From JAJTHJ01 sp046316025 (GTDB lineage: Bacteria > Pseudomonadota > Gammaproteobacteria > Burkholderiales > Burkholderiaceae_F): a stretch of 64,000 nt of DNA. This document shows, piece after piece, positions 1 through 8,574 of this stretch (the stretch's first letter is position 1; every line of letters begins with the position of its first letter). The position numbers and the translations under genes were made by a program. Under the pieces are notes generated by a model. The model did no database searches. It was not told the DNA's origin and was given only the letters and a program-made list of their open reading frames with translations. The stretch is taken from contig JBKCXU010000008.1 of the NCBI GenBank assembly GCA_046316025.1, positions 20,970-84,969 on the forward strand, read 5' to 3'.

Positions 1-334
1 CCGGGTCGATGCGCGTGTCCAGCCCCGGTGTGCCCTGCGGATAAAAGGCCAGTTGCTGCACCAGCGGGCCGACCTTCTGCGCCTGCGACACGTCGGCCTC
101 GACGGCGATGACGGCAGCATCCTGCAGCCGCTGCATTTTTGCGCCCGGCAAGGGATAAAAGTCGGGCCGGCCGACGTGCAGGGTGCCGAACAGCACGATC
201 GTCTGGTTGCCCTTGCGCGCTTCCCACATGTAGCCGCGCTGCAAGCCGGCGTCGGGCTTGGCCTGCGCCGCCACCGGCGGCACAGCGGCGCCCAGCAGCA
301 GGGCAACAAAGATCGACCAGAGGCGTTGCGACAT
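1..334 (-). CDS. TraB/GumN family protein (C-terminus cut by window edge)
   Basis: The visible 111 residues begin with a hydrophobic signal peptide (about residues 1-24, ending near VAAQA). The mature start carries the motifs FGTLHVG and EADV, typical of the TraB/GumN family. Members of that family are predicted metal-dependent hydrolases or haem-binding-like proteins and their function is poorly defined. The reading frame is open to the window edge, so the rest of the protein (the family is usually about 280-300 residues) lies outside. Its ATG is well placed at the 5' end of the frame. Location is probably periplasmic. Family recognition is fairly sure; function is not assigned. Confidence 0.75.
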   Translation of the reverse strand, partial: MSQRLWSIFVALLLGAAVPPVAAQAKPDAGLQRGYMWEARKGNQTIVLFGTLHVGRPDFYPLPGAKMQRLQDAAVIAVEADVSQAQKVGPLVQQLAFYPQGTPGLDTRIDP

Positions 335-513
335 GACCAAACTCGTAACAAAGTCGGCAGAGCGCCGATTGTAGGTGCCGCGCCGCCTCACAGGCTGTGA
401 ATAAATCTCCTACGCGGCCCAAGCTCGACCCTGCGGTGCTCGCCGTACGCTCTTGTACGGGTGCGCTCCTCGAGCCGATCTTGGCCCGCTCGCGACGATT
501 TCTTCACAGCCGC

Positions 514-3285
514 TCAGACCTTCTTCGTCATCCCGCTGCGGCTGGACAACTCGCTCGCGTCGGCGGTCGCCACCGCCGGTTGCAGGCGCTTGGCAAAGCG
601 CAGCACGCCGGGGTCGTCCTCGTCGCGGCGCGGCGCATACATGCGGGCCGCCATCAGTTTGGCCATGTCGTCGTTCTCGTGCAGCACGTAGCCGACGATC
701 TCGCCGATGCCGCGGGCGCGCGCGCAGTCTTCCAGCGCACCCATCAGCGCGTGGCCGAGGCCGCGGCCCTGCCAGGCGTCTTCGACCACCACGCCGAACT
801 CGCAACTGGCGCCATCCGGGTTCTTGGTGTAGCGGGCGATGCCGCGGATTTCGCCGTCGCCGTCGCCCGTCGGCGCGTTGGCGTCGATGGCGACAAAGGC
901 CATCTCGCGGTCGTAGTCGATCTGCGTGTAGCGGATCAGCCGTTCCTTGGTCAGCTCGCGCAGCGGCGCGTGAAAGCGCATGTAGACCGTCTCCGGCGAC
1001 AGCCGCGCGATGAAGCGCCGCTCGGCTTCGGCGTCCTCGGGGCGGATCGGCCGCAGCAGCACGGTCTCGCCGGTCTTCACGCGATGGGCGCGGGCGAGCG
1101 CCTTCGGGTACGGATGGATCGCCAGATGCGAGTAGCGCGCATCGGGCGCCAGCGGCCCGCTGCCCAGTTGCACGCGCGCATCCAGCGCCACCACGCCGTG
1201 CTCGTCGGCAAGCAGCGGGTTGATGTCGAGCTCGTGCACGCAGGGCAGCTCGCAGGCGAGATCGGAGATCTTGAGCAACGTGTCGATCAGCGCATCCAGA
1301 TCGACCGCGGGCAGGCCGCGGAAGCTGTCCAGCATCTTGGCCACGCGCGTGCGCGAGATCAGATCGAGCGCCAGAAAACGGTTCAGCGGCGGCAGTGCGC
1401 AGGCCGAGTCGCGCAGCACTTCGACGGCGATGCCGCCCATGCCGAAGGTGACCACCGGGCCAAAGGTCGCATCGCGCGCCAGACCCACGATCAGCTCGCG
1501 ACCGTGGGGCCGGCGCACCATCTTCTGCACCATGCAGCCGACGAACTGGGCATTCGGCGCGCGCTCGGCCACGCGGGCGCGGATGGTGTCGAAGCCGCGC
1601 CGCACTTCGTCCGGGCCGGCAAGCGACAACAGCACGCCGCCCACGTCGCTCTTGTGCGCCACACCCTCGGCCACGACCTTGAGCACCACCGGATAGTCGA
1701 GCTCGGCAGCCAGTTGCACCGCCTCGTCGGCATCGTGCGCGAGCAGCGTGCGCGTGGTCGGGATGCCGAAGGCGCCGAGCAGGTTCTTGGCTTCCTGTTC
1801 GTCCAGCGTGCTGCGGCCGGCCCGCAGGGCGCGCTCGACGATCTTGCGCGCGCCGCCCACGTCGAGGTCGAACTCATCGATCCGCGGCGGCGGCACTTGC
1901 AGCCGCAACTGGTTGTTGCGCACGAAGCGCGCGAGATAAGAACACGACTCGACTCCGCGCTCCGGACTGGCCAGACCCGGCAGACCCGCACTCTTGACGA
2001 TGGCGCGGCCTTTGGCCGCATCGGCATCGCCCATCCACACCGAGACGACGGGCTTCTCCGCCGCCTTCATCACAGGCAGCACCGCGTTGGCCGTGTCTTC
2101 GGCCGAAAGCGTGATGGTCGGGCAAAAGAGCATCAGTACGCCGTCGTTGCCGGGGTCGTCGAGCAGGATTTGCAGTGCCCGCGCAAAACGCTCGGGGCCG
2201 GCGTCGCCGATGATGTCCACCGGGTTGCCGTGCGACCACGTCGCCGGCAGCACTCCGTTCAGCTTCTCCATCGTCTCGGCACCGAGCTTGGCGAGCACGA
2301 CCTCCGCGTCCGTGGTGGCATCCGCCGCCAATACGCCGGGGCCGCCGCCGTTGGTCAGGATTGCCAGCCGGTTGGCCGGGTTGGGTCGCGGCAGCCGGCC
2401 GGTGGCGAGCGCCTCGGCCGCCGCGTACATCTGGGTGTACTCGTCGACGCGGATCGCCCCCATCCGGCGGAACGCCACGTCGAACACTGCATCGTCGCCG
2501 ACCAGCGCGCCGGTGTGGCTCATCGCCGCGCGCTGGCCTGTGATGTGGCGGCCGACCTTGAGCACCACCACCGGTTTGACACTCGCCGCAGCGCGCACGC
2601 TGGAGGTAAAAGCGCGCGCATCGTGCACGCCTTCGATGTACAGCACGATCGAGCGGGTGGCCGAGTCGAGCGACAGGAAGTCGAGGATCTCCGAGAACTC
2701 CACGTCCGAGCCGCCGCCGGTGGAGATAACGGAGGAGAAGCCGAAGCCCGCCGTCCAGGCGTAGTCGAGCAGCGCGGCGACCACCGCGCCCGACTGCGAC
2801 ACCAGCGCCACCGAGCCGGGCCGCGCCGGGGTGCGCGCAAAGGTTGCGTTCAGCCCGATTTCCGGCCGCATGATGCCGAGGCAGTTCGGCCCGAGCAGGC
2901 GGATGCCGCGGGCGCGCGCCCGGGCCAGTGCGAGCTCCTGCAAGCGCTTGCCCTCGGCGCCCATCTCGGCAAAGCCGGCGGAGAGCACCAGCAGCGAGCG
3001 GATGCCGCGGTCGCCGGCCTCATCGACCAGATCGGGCACCGTATGCGCGGGGGTGACCACCACGGCCAGATCGGGCGCGGCCGGCAGTTGCGCCAGCGAC
3101 GGGTAGCACTTCTTGCCGCCGACCTCGGCGTGCTTGGGGTTGACCGGGTAGACCTCGCCCTTGAAGCCGCCGGCCAGTACGTTGTTGAAGACATAGTTGC
3201 CGAGACTGCCGGCGCGGGGGGTAGCCCCGACCACGGCAACCGAGCGCGGCACCAGGGCGCCGCGCAGGTAGTGGGAAGTGAACAT
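514..3285 (-). CDS. PatZ-like acyl-CoA synthetase (NDP-forming) / GNAT acetyltransferase fusion
   Basis: A 923-residue protein with the order CoA-binding domain (about 1-130, starting near SVAVVGATP), succinyl-CoA-ligase-like domains (to about 470), ATP-grasp domain (about 480-700) and C-terminal GNAT domain (about 720-900, with the acetyl-CoA loop WQGRGLGHALM). This is the architecture of PatZ/YfiQ lysine acetyltransferases, which acetylate and control enzymes such as acetyl-CoA synthetase. In many of them the synthetase half senses rather than catalyses. I chose the ATG before FTSHYLRG because the domain starts there; an ATG 19 codons upstream is also open. It is the only gene of its class in the window and stands alone on the minus strand. 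A protein-acetylating role is inferred from the family. Confidence 0.9.
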   Translation of the reverse strand: MFTSHYLRGALVPRSVAVVGATPRAGSLGNYVFNNVLAGGFKGEVYPVNPKHAEVGGKKCYPSLAQLPAAPDLAVVVTPAHTVPDLVDEAGDRGIRSLLVLSAGFAEMGAEGKRLQELALARARARGIRLLGPNCLGIMRPEIGLNATFARTPARPGSVALVSQSGAVVAALLDYAWTAGFGFSSVISTGGGSDVEFSEILDFLSLDSATRSIVLYIEGVHDARAFTSSVRAAASVKPVVVLKVGRHITGQRAAMSHTGALVGDDAVFDVAFRRMGAIRVDEYTQMYAAAEALATGRLPRPNPANRLAILTNGGGPGVLAADATTDAEVVLAKLGAETMEKLNGVLPATWSHGNPVDIIGDAGPERFARALQILLDDPGNDGVLMLFCPTITLSAEDTANAVLPVMKAAEKPVVSVWMGDADAAKGRAIVKSAGLPGLASPERGVESCSYLARFVRNNQLRLQVPPPRIDEFDLDVGGARKIVERALRAGRSTLDEQEAKNLLGAFGIPTTRTLLAHDADEAVQLAAELDYPVVLKVVAEGVAHKSDVGGVLLSLAGPDEVRRGFDTIRARVAERAPNAQFVGCMVQKMVRRPHGRELIVGLARDATFGPVVTFGMGGIAVEVLRDSACALPPLNRFLALDLISRTRVAKMLDSFRGLPAVDLDALIDTLLKISDLACELPCVHELDINPLLADEHGVVALDARVQLGSGPLAPDARYSHLAIHPYPKALARAHRVKTGETVLLRPIRPEDAEAERRFIARLSPETVYMRFHAPLRELTKERLIRYTQIDYDREMAFVAIDANAPTGDGDGEIRGIARYTKNPDGASCEFGVVVEDAWQGRGLGHALMGALEDCARARGIGEIVGYVLHENDDMAKLMAARMYAPRRDEDDPGVLRFAKRLQPAVATADASELSSRSGMTKKV

Positions 3286-3522
3286 GAAATCGCTGGGCCG
3301 CCTCGTGAGCGGCCTTGATGGGTGGGTTACCCGATGCAGCAAATTCTATGCCGCAATGCAGCAAAGCGATTACTCTAAAGCGCACCCGGGTTGACTTGGA
3401 CCCGGACGCGCCGGTCGGTCGGGTTGGGCGTCACAGACCGCGCGCCAGCGGCTTGACAAGTCCCTACTCCTTGACGGGTATCAACGGCCCTGCGGCGGCG
3501 ATACGTAGGCTTGCATTCACTT

Positions 3523-3939
3523 ATGCGAGTCGCTGCCACGCCTGCCGCCAAATTGACTGCCGATGAGCGCGCCGCGCTCATCGCCCGGCTGCACCAGCAC
3601 CGCGCCGAACTCGCCGCGCGGGTCGACGCGCAGCTGCACGGCAGCGACGAGGATCGGCGCGACGAGGCCGGCATGGAGCGCCACTCCGAAGAAACCGACG
3701 ACGACGCCGCCGCCGAAGCCGCGCGCCACGCCGACATCCACGCGCTGAACCGGATGGCGCACGAGGTCGAAGAAGTCGAGGCCGCGTTGCGCCGCGTGGC
3801 CCAAGGAAGCTACGGCGAGTGCATCGACTGCGGCGACCCCGTCGGCGCCGCGCGGCTGGCCGCCTACCCGGCGGCGCTGCGCTGCGCCGGTTGCCAGTCG
3901 TACGTCGAACAGCATCGTGGCCGGACGGCGCACGGGTAA
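3523..3939 (+). CDS. DksA/TraR-family C4 zinc-finger protein
   Basis: A 138-residue acidic, helical protein ending in a four-cysteine zinc finger (CIDCGDP and CAGCQ, 17 residues between the pairs). The N-terminal two thirds look like a coiled coil rich in Glu, Asp and Ala. DksA/TraR proteins bind the secondary channel of RNA polymerase and tune transcription, often with ppGpp. The DksA tip motif cannot be confirmed by eye, so this may be a DksA-like paralogue rather than DksA itself. The ATG is preferred to a TTG four codons upstream. It is divergent from the PatZ-like gene and is followed by the small DUF3149 gene. Confidence 0.85.
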   Translation: MRVAATPAAKLTADERAALIARLHQHRAELAARVDAQLHGSDEDRRDEAGMERHSEETDDDAAAEAARHADIHALNRMAHEVEEVEAALRRVAQGSYGECIDCGDPVGAARLAAYPAALRCAGCQSYVEQHRGRTAHG

Positions 3940-3976
3940 TCGACCGCCGATCGCAAGCACCCCAACGGAGATCCCC

Positions 3977-4123
3977 ATGGATGCCTGGAAAGAACTGTTC
4001 ATGACCCCGGTCGGCCTGTTGTCGCTCGGCGTAATCGTCTTCACGATCGGCATGGGCGTGTGGTTTTCGCGCTGGTTTGCCAAGAAGATCGAGGAAGACG
4101 AGCGCAACCGCGGCAAGGTCTGA
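3977..4123 (+). CDS. DUF3149-type single-span membrane peptide
   Basis: A 48-residue protein with one membrane span (about residues 10-32) and a basic/acidic C-terminal tail (KKIEEDERNRGK). A GGAG-type ribosome site lies seven bases before the ATG. Size, single span and charged tail match the DUF3149 family of small betaproteobacterial inner-membrane proteins, whose function is unknown. It sits 37 bases after the DksA-like gene and 24 bases before the exporter gene, so the three may be cotranscribed. Confidence 0.7.
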   Translation: MDAWKELFMTPVGLLSLGVIVFTIGMGVWFSRWFAKKIEEDERNRGKV

Positions 4124-4147
4124 GCGCGCAGGCGCGCCTGTCGCGCG

Positions 4148-5020
4148 GTGCCGACCCGCTTTCTGTTCTTTGCCGCGGTGGCGATCTGGGGTACGACCTG
4201 GATCGCCATCACCGTCCAACTGCGCGCCGCCACGCCGGAAGTCGGTGTGGCGCTGCGTTTTTCGCTCGCCGCGCTGGCCGCCGCCGCGTGGTGCCGCTGG
4301 CGCGGAATCGCACTGACACTGCCGTGGCACACGCAGCGCTGGCTGCTGGCGCTCGGTGCCACCGGCTTCTGCCTGAGCTACCTGCTCGTCTATCACGCCG
4401 AGCGGTACATCGTCTCCGGGCTGGTCGCGGTCGGCTACGCGGCGATGCCGCTCGTCAACATGACGGTCGAGCGCCTGTCCTTCGGCACGCCGCTGTCGCG
4501 CCGAGTCGCCGCGGGCGCGTTGCTCGGGCTGGCCGGCATTGCGCTGATCTTCGAGCCGGAGTTCGCGCGTGCCGCCACCGACACGCGACTGGCGGTCGGC
4601 GCCGCGTTGACTGCCGCCGCCGTGCTCGCCAGCAGTGTGGCCAACATGATCGCGCTGCGCAATCACCGCGCCGGCGTGGATCACTGGGCGCAGATCGCGC
4701 TGGCGATGGGCTGGGGTGCGGCCTGCGGTTGGGCCTACGCGCTCGCCAGCGGCACACCGCTCGCGATCCAGTGGAGCTGGCCGTTCGCGTTGACGCTGGT
4801 GTATCTCGCCGTGGCCGGCTCGGTGCTCGCGTTTGCCGCCTACTACGTGGTGGTCGGCCGGATCGGCACCGCGCGCGCCGCCTACGTGGGCGTGATGTCC
4901 ACCGTCGTTGCGCTGCTGATCTCCACGCTCGTCGAGGGCTACGACTGGCGCTGGACGACGGCGGTGGGCATCCTGCTGGCCGTGGGCGGGAACGTGCTGG
5001 CGCTGAAGCGACGCACATGA
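4148..5020 (+). CDS. DMT/EamA-family transporter
   Basis: A 290-residue, strongly hydrophobic protein with about ten predicted membrane spans in two repeated EamA halves. The opening ATWGTTW-like segment (AIWGTTWIAI) is typical of drug/metabolite exporters. Length matches the family (about 290-300). The start is a GTG 24 bases after the previous stop codon. Substrates of the family range from amino acids to drugs and nucleosides and cannot be predicted here. Confidence 0.85.
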   Translation: MPTRFLFFAAVAIWGTTWIAITVQLRAATPEVGVALRFSLAALAAAAWCRWRGIALTLPWHTQRWLLALGATGFCLSYLLVYHAERYIVSGLVAVGYAAMPLVNMTVERLSFGTPLSRRVAAGALLGLAGIALIFEPEFARAATDTRLAVGAALTAAAVLASSVANMIALRNHRAGVDHWAQIALAMGWGAACGWAYALASGTPLAIQWSWPFALTLVYLAVAGSVLAFAAYYVVVGRIGTARAAYVGVMSTVVALLISTLVEGYDWRWTTAVGILLAVGGNVLALKRRT

Positions 5021-5044
5021 AGCGCGTCGCCCCACCCTCGCTTT

Positions 5045-5120
5045 GTCGTTCCGAGCGCAGCGAGGAAACTGCTTTTCCAGCTCACGCGAGAAGCAGGTCC
5101 CTCGCTGTGCTCGGGACGAC
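5045..5120. repeat. Palindromic intergenic repeat upstream of mtnA
   Basis: The left arm GTCGTTCCGAGCGCAGCGAG and the right arm CTCGCTGTGCTCGGGACGAC are imperfect inverted complements around a central AAGCAGG/CTGCTTTT portion. The transcript could fold into a long hairpin just before mtnA. No coding potential was seen. Confidence 0.7.
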
Positions 5121-5143
5121 CGACCTTCAATAGAATCGGCCGT

Positions 5144-6220
5144 ATGAAGGTCAACGGCGTCCACCACCGCTCGATCGTCGCCGTCGGCGACGCGGCGGTG
5201 CGCATCGTCGACCAGACGCGGCTGCCCTACGAGTTCGTCACGGTCGAGTTGCGCGACACCGACGCGGTGATCGAAGCGATCCGCAGCATGCAGGTGCGCG
5301 GCGCGCCGCTGATCGGCGTGACCGGCGCCTACGGGCTGGCACTCGCGCTGCGCGCCGATGCCGGCGACGCGGCGCTCGACCACGCCCACCGCGCGCTGCA
5401 CGAGGCGCGGCCCACCGCAGTCAACCTCGCCTGGGCGTTGGGGCGTGTGCGAGCGCGGGTCGCCCCGCTGCCGGCCGCCGAGCGCGCCGCCGCGGCGTGG
5501 CGCGAGGCCGGCGCCATCGCCGAAGAAGATGTGGCGATCAATCGCGCGCTCGGCGTGCACGGCGCCGCACTGATCGCCGCGCTGCACCGCCGCGCCGGCC
5601 ACCCAGTCAACGTGCTGACCCATTGCAACACCGGCTGGCTGGCCGCGGTCGATTACGGCACCGCGCTCTCCGCGATCTACACCGCGCACGACGCCGGCGT
5701 GCCGCTGCATGTGTGGGTGGACGAGACGCGGCCGCGCAACCAGGGCCTGCTGACCGCCTGGGAACTGGCCGCGCACGGCGTGCCGTACACGCTGATCGCC
5801 GACAACACCGGAGGCCACCTGATGCAGCATGGCGAGGTGGACATGGCCATCGTCGGCGCCGACCGCGTCAGCCGCACGGGCGACGTGTGCAACAAGATCG
5901 GTACGTATCTGAAGGCGCTCGCCGCGCAAGACAACGGCGTGCCGTTCTACGCCGCGGTGCCCTCGCCCACCATCGACTGGACGGTGGCCGACGCGTTGGC
6001 CGAAATCCCGATCGAAGAGCGCAGCGGCGACGAGGTCCGCATCGTCCGCGGCCGCGACGCGATCGGCAAGCCCGCCGAAGTCTGGTTGGTCGGCGACGAG
6101 GTGCCGGTCGCCAACCCGGCTTTCGACGTAACGCCCGCGCGGCTCCTGACCGGCATCGTCACCGAGCGGGGCGTGGCGGCGCCGGCGGAGCTGGCGGCGC
6201 TGTTCGGCCACCCGGCCTGA
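5144..6220 (+). CDS. mtnA: S-methyl-5-thioribose-1-phosphate isomerase
   Basis: A 358-residue protein matching MtnA along its length. It has RGAPLIGVTGAYG near the N-terminus, the cysteine loop THCNTGWLA (catalytic Cys in the family) and VGADRVSRTGDVCNKIGTY with the catalytic Asp. It converts methylthioribose-1-phosphate to methylthioribulose-1-phosphate in cytosolic recycling of methylthioadenosine. No mtnC or mtnD is nearby, but a class II aldolase gene lies at 7539 behind the M48 gene. That suggests either the aldolase (DHAP) shunt or an MtnB-type dehydratase step. The ATG is the first in a frame that starts directly after the palindromic repeat. Confidence 0.95.
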   Translation: MKVNGVHHRSIVAVGDAAVRIVDQTRLPYEFVTVELRDTDAVIEAIRSMQVRGAPLIGVTGAYGLALALRADAGDAALDHAHRALHEARPTAVNLAWALGRVRARVAPLPAAERAAAAWREAGAIAEEDVAINRALGVHGAALIAALHRRAGHPVNVLTHCNTGWLAAVDYGTALSAIYTAHDAGVPLHVWVDETRPRNQGLLTAWELAAHGVPYTLIADNTGGHLMQHGEVDMAIVGADRVSRTGDVCNKIGTYLKALAAQDNGVPFYAAVPSPTIDWTVADALAEIPIEERSGDEVRIVRGRDAIGKPAEVWLVGDEVPVANPAFDVTPARLLTGIVTERGVAAPAELAALFGHPA

Positions 6221-6250
6221 GCCTTCGGCCCCGCGCGGGCGGCACTGCGT

Positions 6251-7489
6251 CTACTTGAACTCGTCGCCGAACTGCAACGGCTTGCCCTCCGCCCAGGGGC
6301 GATAACTGTTGGCGAACTCGATCCGGTCCGCCAGCGACGGGTGCGAGCCCCACCACAGATAGACGATGGGATTGGGGCGCGGCACGCCGAGGTTTTCCTG
6401 TTGCAGCCGGACGAAGCCGGTGGCCGCAGCGTAGTTGTTCTGCGTGATCTCCAGCCCGAAGATGTCGGCCTGACGTTCGTGGTAGCGCGACAGCAGGTTG
6501 AGCGCCGGAGTCAGCGCAAAGATCAGCACCGAGAAGATCAGCAGCAACAGCGGCCACGAGGCCGGGCTCGACAGTTCGGTAAAACCGAAGCGCCCGCTCC
6601 AGCGCGCCAATGCCCAGCGCGCGATGCGGTCGGTGGCCCAGAAGAGAAAGAACGAGGCCGCGGTCAACGCCAGCAGCGTGCGCCAGATGTGGCCGAGCAC
6701 GTAATGCCCCATCTCGTGCCCCATCACGAAGGCGGTCTGATCGCTGTCCATCGCCTTGATCAAGGTGTCCCACAGGACGATGCGTTTGGTTTCGGCAAAG
6801 CCGGTCACATAGGCATTGAGCTTCTTGGTGTCTTCGCTCTTGGCGACCTCGAAGACGCGCGCCCCTTCGATGCCGGCGCGGTCGGCCAGCGCCAGGATGC
6901 GCGCCTCCAGCGCCTTGTCCTGCATCGGCCCGAAGCGATTGAACAGCGGCTCGATCCAGATCGGCGTCACCAGGATCAGCAGCACGATCACCGGCAGCGT
7001 GCCAAAGCCCGCCCACAGCCACCAGCGCCGCGGCGACCGGCGGATTGCCAGATACAGCAGCGCCAGCACCAGGCAGCTCACCACGATGCCGACCGCAAGC
7101 CCCACCACGCTGTCTTGCAGCCACTTGCCCAGGCTCTGGTTGGACAGGCCGAACTCGTGCTCGGTGAAGAACTCGCCGAAGTACGCGAGCGGCATTTCAA
7201 CGAGCCAGGTCAGCAGCGCATACAACGCAAGGAAGATCCATAGCGCCAGTACCCAGCGCCGGCCGATGCGCTGCGCCAGCGCCGCGATGCGCGCCCCCGC
7301 GCCCGAGAACAGCACCAGCGCGGGCACCGCCACGCCCAGCGCCAAGCCCAGCAGCCACAGCAGGATGCGCCGGTCGTAGTAGGCCAGCGCCTGCGCGGTC
7401 GGCTCCGGCACGGCCACCGCGTCGGGTACGGGCTGCGCCCAAGCCAGCGCTGGCACAATCGCCAGCATCATCATTAGCCATCGCTGCAT
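6251..7489 (-). CDS. M48-family membrane metallopeptidase (Ste24-like)
   Basis: A 412-residue protein with a signal-like N-terminus (to about residue 19, ALAWAQP), several membrane spans and the zinc site in FVMGHEMGHYVLGH (HExxH with the following Gly-His). The conserved GSHPSLADRI near the C-terminus is typical of the CAAX-protease/Ste24 type. It is expected to cleave or quality-control membrane proteins in the inner membrane. The frame is open far upstream, but the ATG at MQRWLM gives the family's usual length and clears the divergent aldolase start by 49 bases. Confidence 0.9.
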   Translation of the reverse strand: MQRWLMMMLAIVPALAWAQPVPDAVAVPEPTAQALAYYDRRILLWLLGLALGVAVPALVLFSGAGARIAALAQRIGRRWVLALWIFLALYALLTWLVEMPLAYFGEFFTEHEFGLSNQSLGKWLQDSVVGLAVGIVVSCLVLALLYLAIRRSPRRWWLWAGFGTLPVIVLLILVTPIWIEPLFNRFGPMQDKALEARILALADRAGIEGARVFEVAKSEDTKKLNAYVTGFAETKRIVLWDTLIKAMDSDQTAFVMGHEMGHYVLGHIWRTLLALTAASFFLFWATDRIARWALARWSGRFGFTELSSPASWPLLLLIFSVLIFALTPALNLLSRYHERQADIFGLEITQNNYAAATGFVRLQQENLGVPRPNPIVYLWWGSHPSLADRIEFANSYRPWAEGKPLQFGDEFK

Positions 7490-7538
7490 CTGCCTGCTCC
7501 CACGATAAGAGGGAAGGGAGGCTAGCAGCGCCGCCGTC

Positions 7539-8279
7539 ATGCACTCAAGCCTGCCGCCCGAGGATTCTGTCGCATTGCGCGAGCAGGTGATTGCCAGCGC
7601 GCGGGCCTTGAACGAGCGCGGCATCAACGTCAACAAGGCGGGCAACGTCTCGGCCCGCTGCACGCGCGGTGCGCAGCCGGGCTTCGTCATCACGCCGAGC
7701 GCGCTGCCCTACGACGCGCTGACCGCGGGCGATCTCGTCTTCATGCGCGTGGGCGACGGACGGCCGAGCGGCACGCGACGGCCGTCGAGCGAATGGCGCT
7801 TTCATCACGACCTGTACGCCGCGCGGCCGGAGTTTGCGGCCATCGTCCACACCCATTCGCCGCACGCCACCGCGCTGGCCTGCCACTGGCGTGGCATACC
7901 GGCGTTTCATTACATGGTCGCGCAGGCGGGCGGCCGCGATATCCGCTGCGCGCGCTACGAAACCTTCGGCACGCAGGAACTGGCCGACGCTGCCGTCGGT
8001 GCGATGGAAGATCGCCGCGCCTGCCTGCTGGCGCATCACGGCGTGATCGCCTGCGGCGCGACGCTGGATGCTGCGCTGGCGCTGGCGATCGAGGTCGAGC
8101 ATCTGGCGCGGATCTACCTGCTTGCGTTGCAGGTTGGCGAGCCGCAGGTGCTGGACGAAGCGGAGATGGCGCGGGTGATCGAGCGGTTTGGCGGCTATGG
8201 CCGGGGGCTGCCGACCGCGACGCACTGGGCGCCGGAGACCGCTACGCCCGCCGATGAGCGCTGCGACGCAGCCGACTGA
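7539..8279 (+). CDS. Class II aldolase/adducin family protein (possible methylthioribulose-1-phosphate aldolase)
   Basis: A 246-residue zinc-dependent aldolase-fold protein. NKAGNVSAR forms the phosphate loop, ITPSALPYD follows, and zinc ligands are seen in HTHSPHAT and HHGVIACG. The family includes fuculose-phosphate aldolase, MtnB dehydratase and the Ald2 aldolase of the MTA-DHAP shunt. With mtnA 1.3 kb upstream on the same strand and no mtnC or mtnD visible, an Ald2-type role (methylthioribulose-1-phosphate to DHAP plus methylthioacetaldehyde) is an attractive inference; MtnB is the alternative. A nearly identical 3' half recurs at 11551-12196. The C-terminal 25 residues after GGYGRG are not shared with that copy. 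Confidence 0.85.
   Translation: MHSSLPPEDSVALREQVIASARALNERGINVNKAGNVSARCTRGAQPGFVITPSALPYDALTAGDLVFMRVGDGRPSGTRRPSSEWRFHHDLYAARPEFAAIVHTHSPHATALACHWRGIPAFHYMVAQAGGRDIRCARYETFGTQELADAAVGAMEDRRACLLAHHGVIACGATLDAALALAIEVEHLARIYLLALQVGEPQVLDEAEMARVIERFGGYGRGLPTATHWAPETATPADERCDAAD
7581..8189 (+). repeat. Direct repeat, copy 1 (inside the intact aldolase gene)
   Basis: This stretch recurs at 11568-12175 in the same orientation. The offset is 3987 bases at the 5' end and 3986 after a one-base gap. The 3' two thirds are almost identical, while the first 120 bases are clearly more diverged. Confidence 0.85.
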
Positions 8280-8574
8280 CGCCCAGCGCGCGACGGGAGG
8301 TTATCGCCGCACGCGTCAGTGGCAGGCCAAGGAAACAACTACGCGAAGCGCATGCAATACAAAACAGGGCCACCGGCGATGACCAGCCAAGCTTGAACGT
8401 ACCGATGGGCAGCACCCTTCAAATGATCAAACTGAGCAAGCCGGCAAACATACAATTCACAACTGGTCAGCAGAGCCGTTCTTCCATAGCGCGTTAGAGA
8501 TCTATAAGCTCTACTGTAGCAAATCTCCGGTGGTGCGATTCAAACTTGAGCAAACTTTTTTATATAAACATATT
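8280..8574. other. Intergenic segment with falling GC content
   Basis: No gene was found in these 295 bases between the aldolase and the convergent esterase. The last 80 bases are clearly AT-richer than the surrounding genome and contain TTTTTTATATAAA, marking the left side of the lower-GC patch. Confidence 0.5.

Noticed and set aside
397..3318. Long plus-strand open frame opposite the PatZ-like gene
   Set aside because: It is an antisense shadow in GC-rich DNA: Arg/His/Ala-rich, with no domain, while the minus strand carries a complete four-domain protein.
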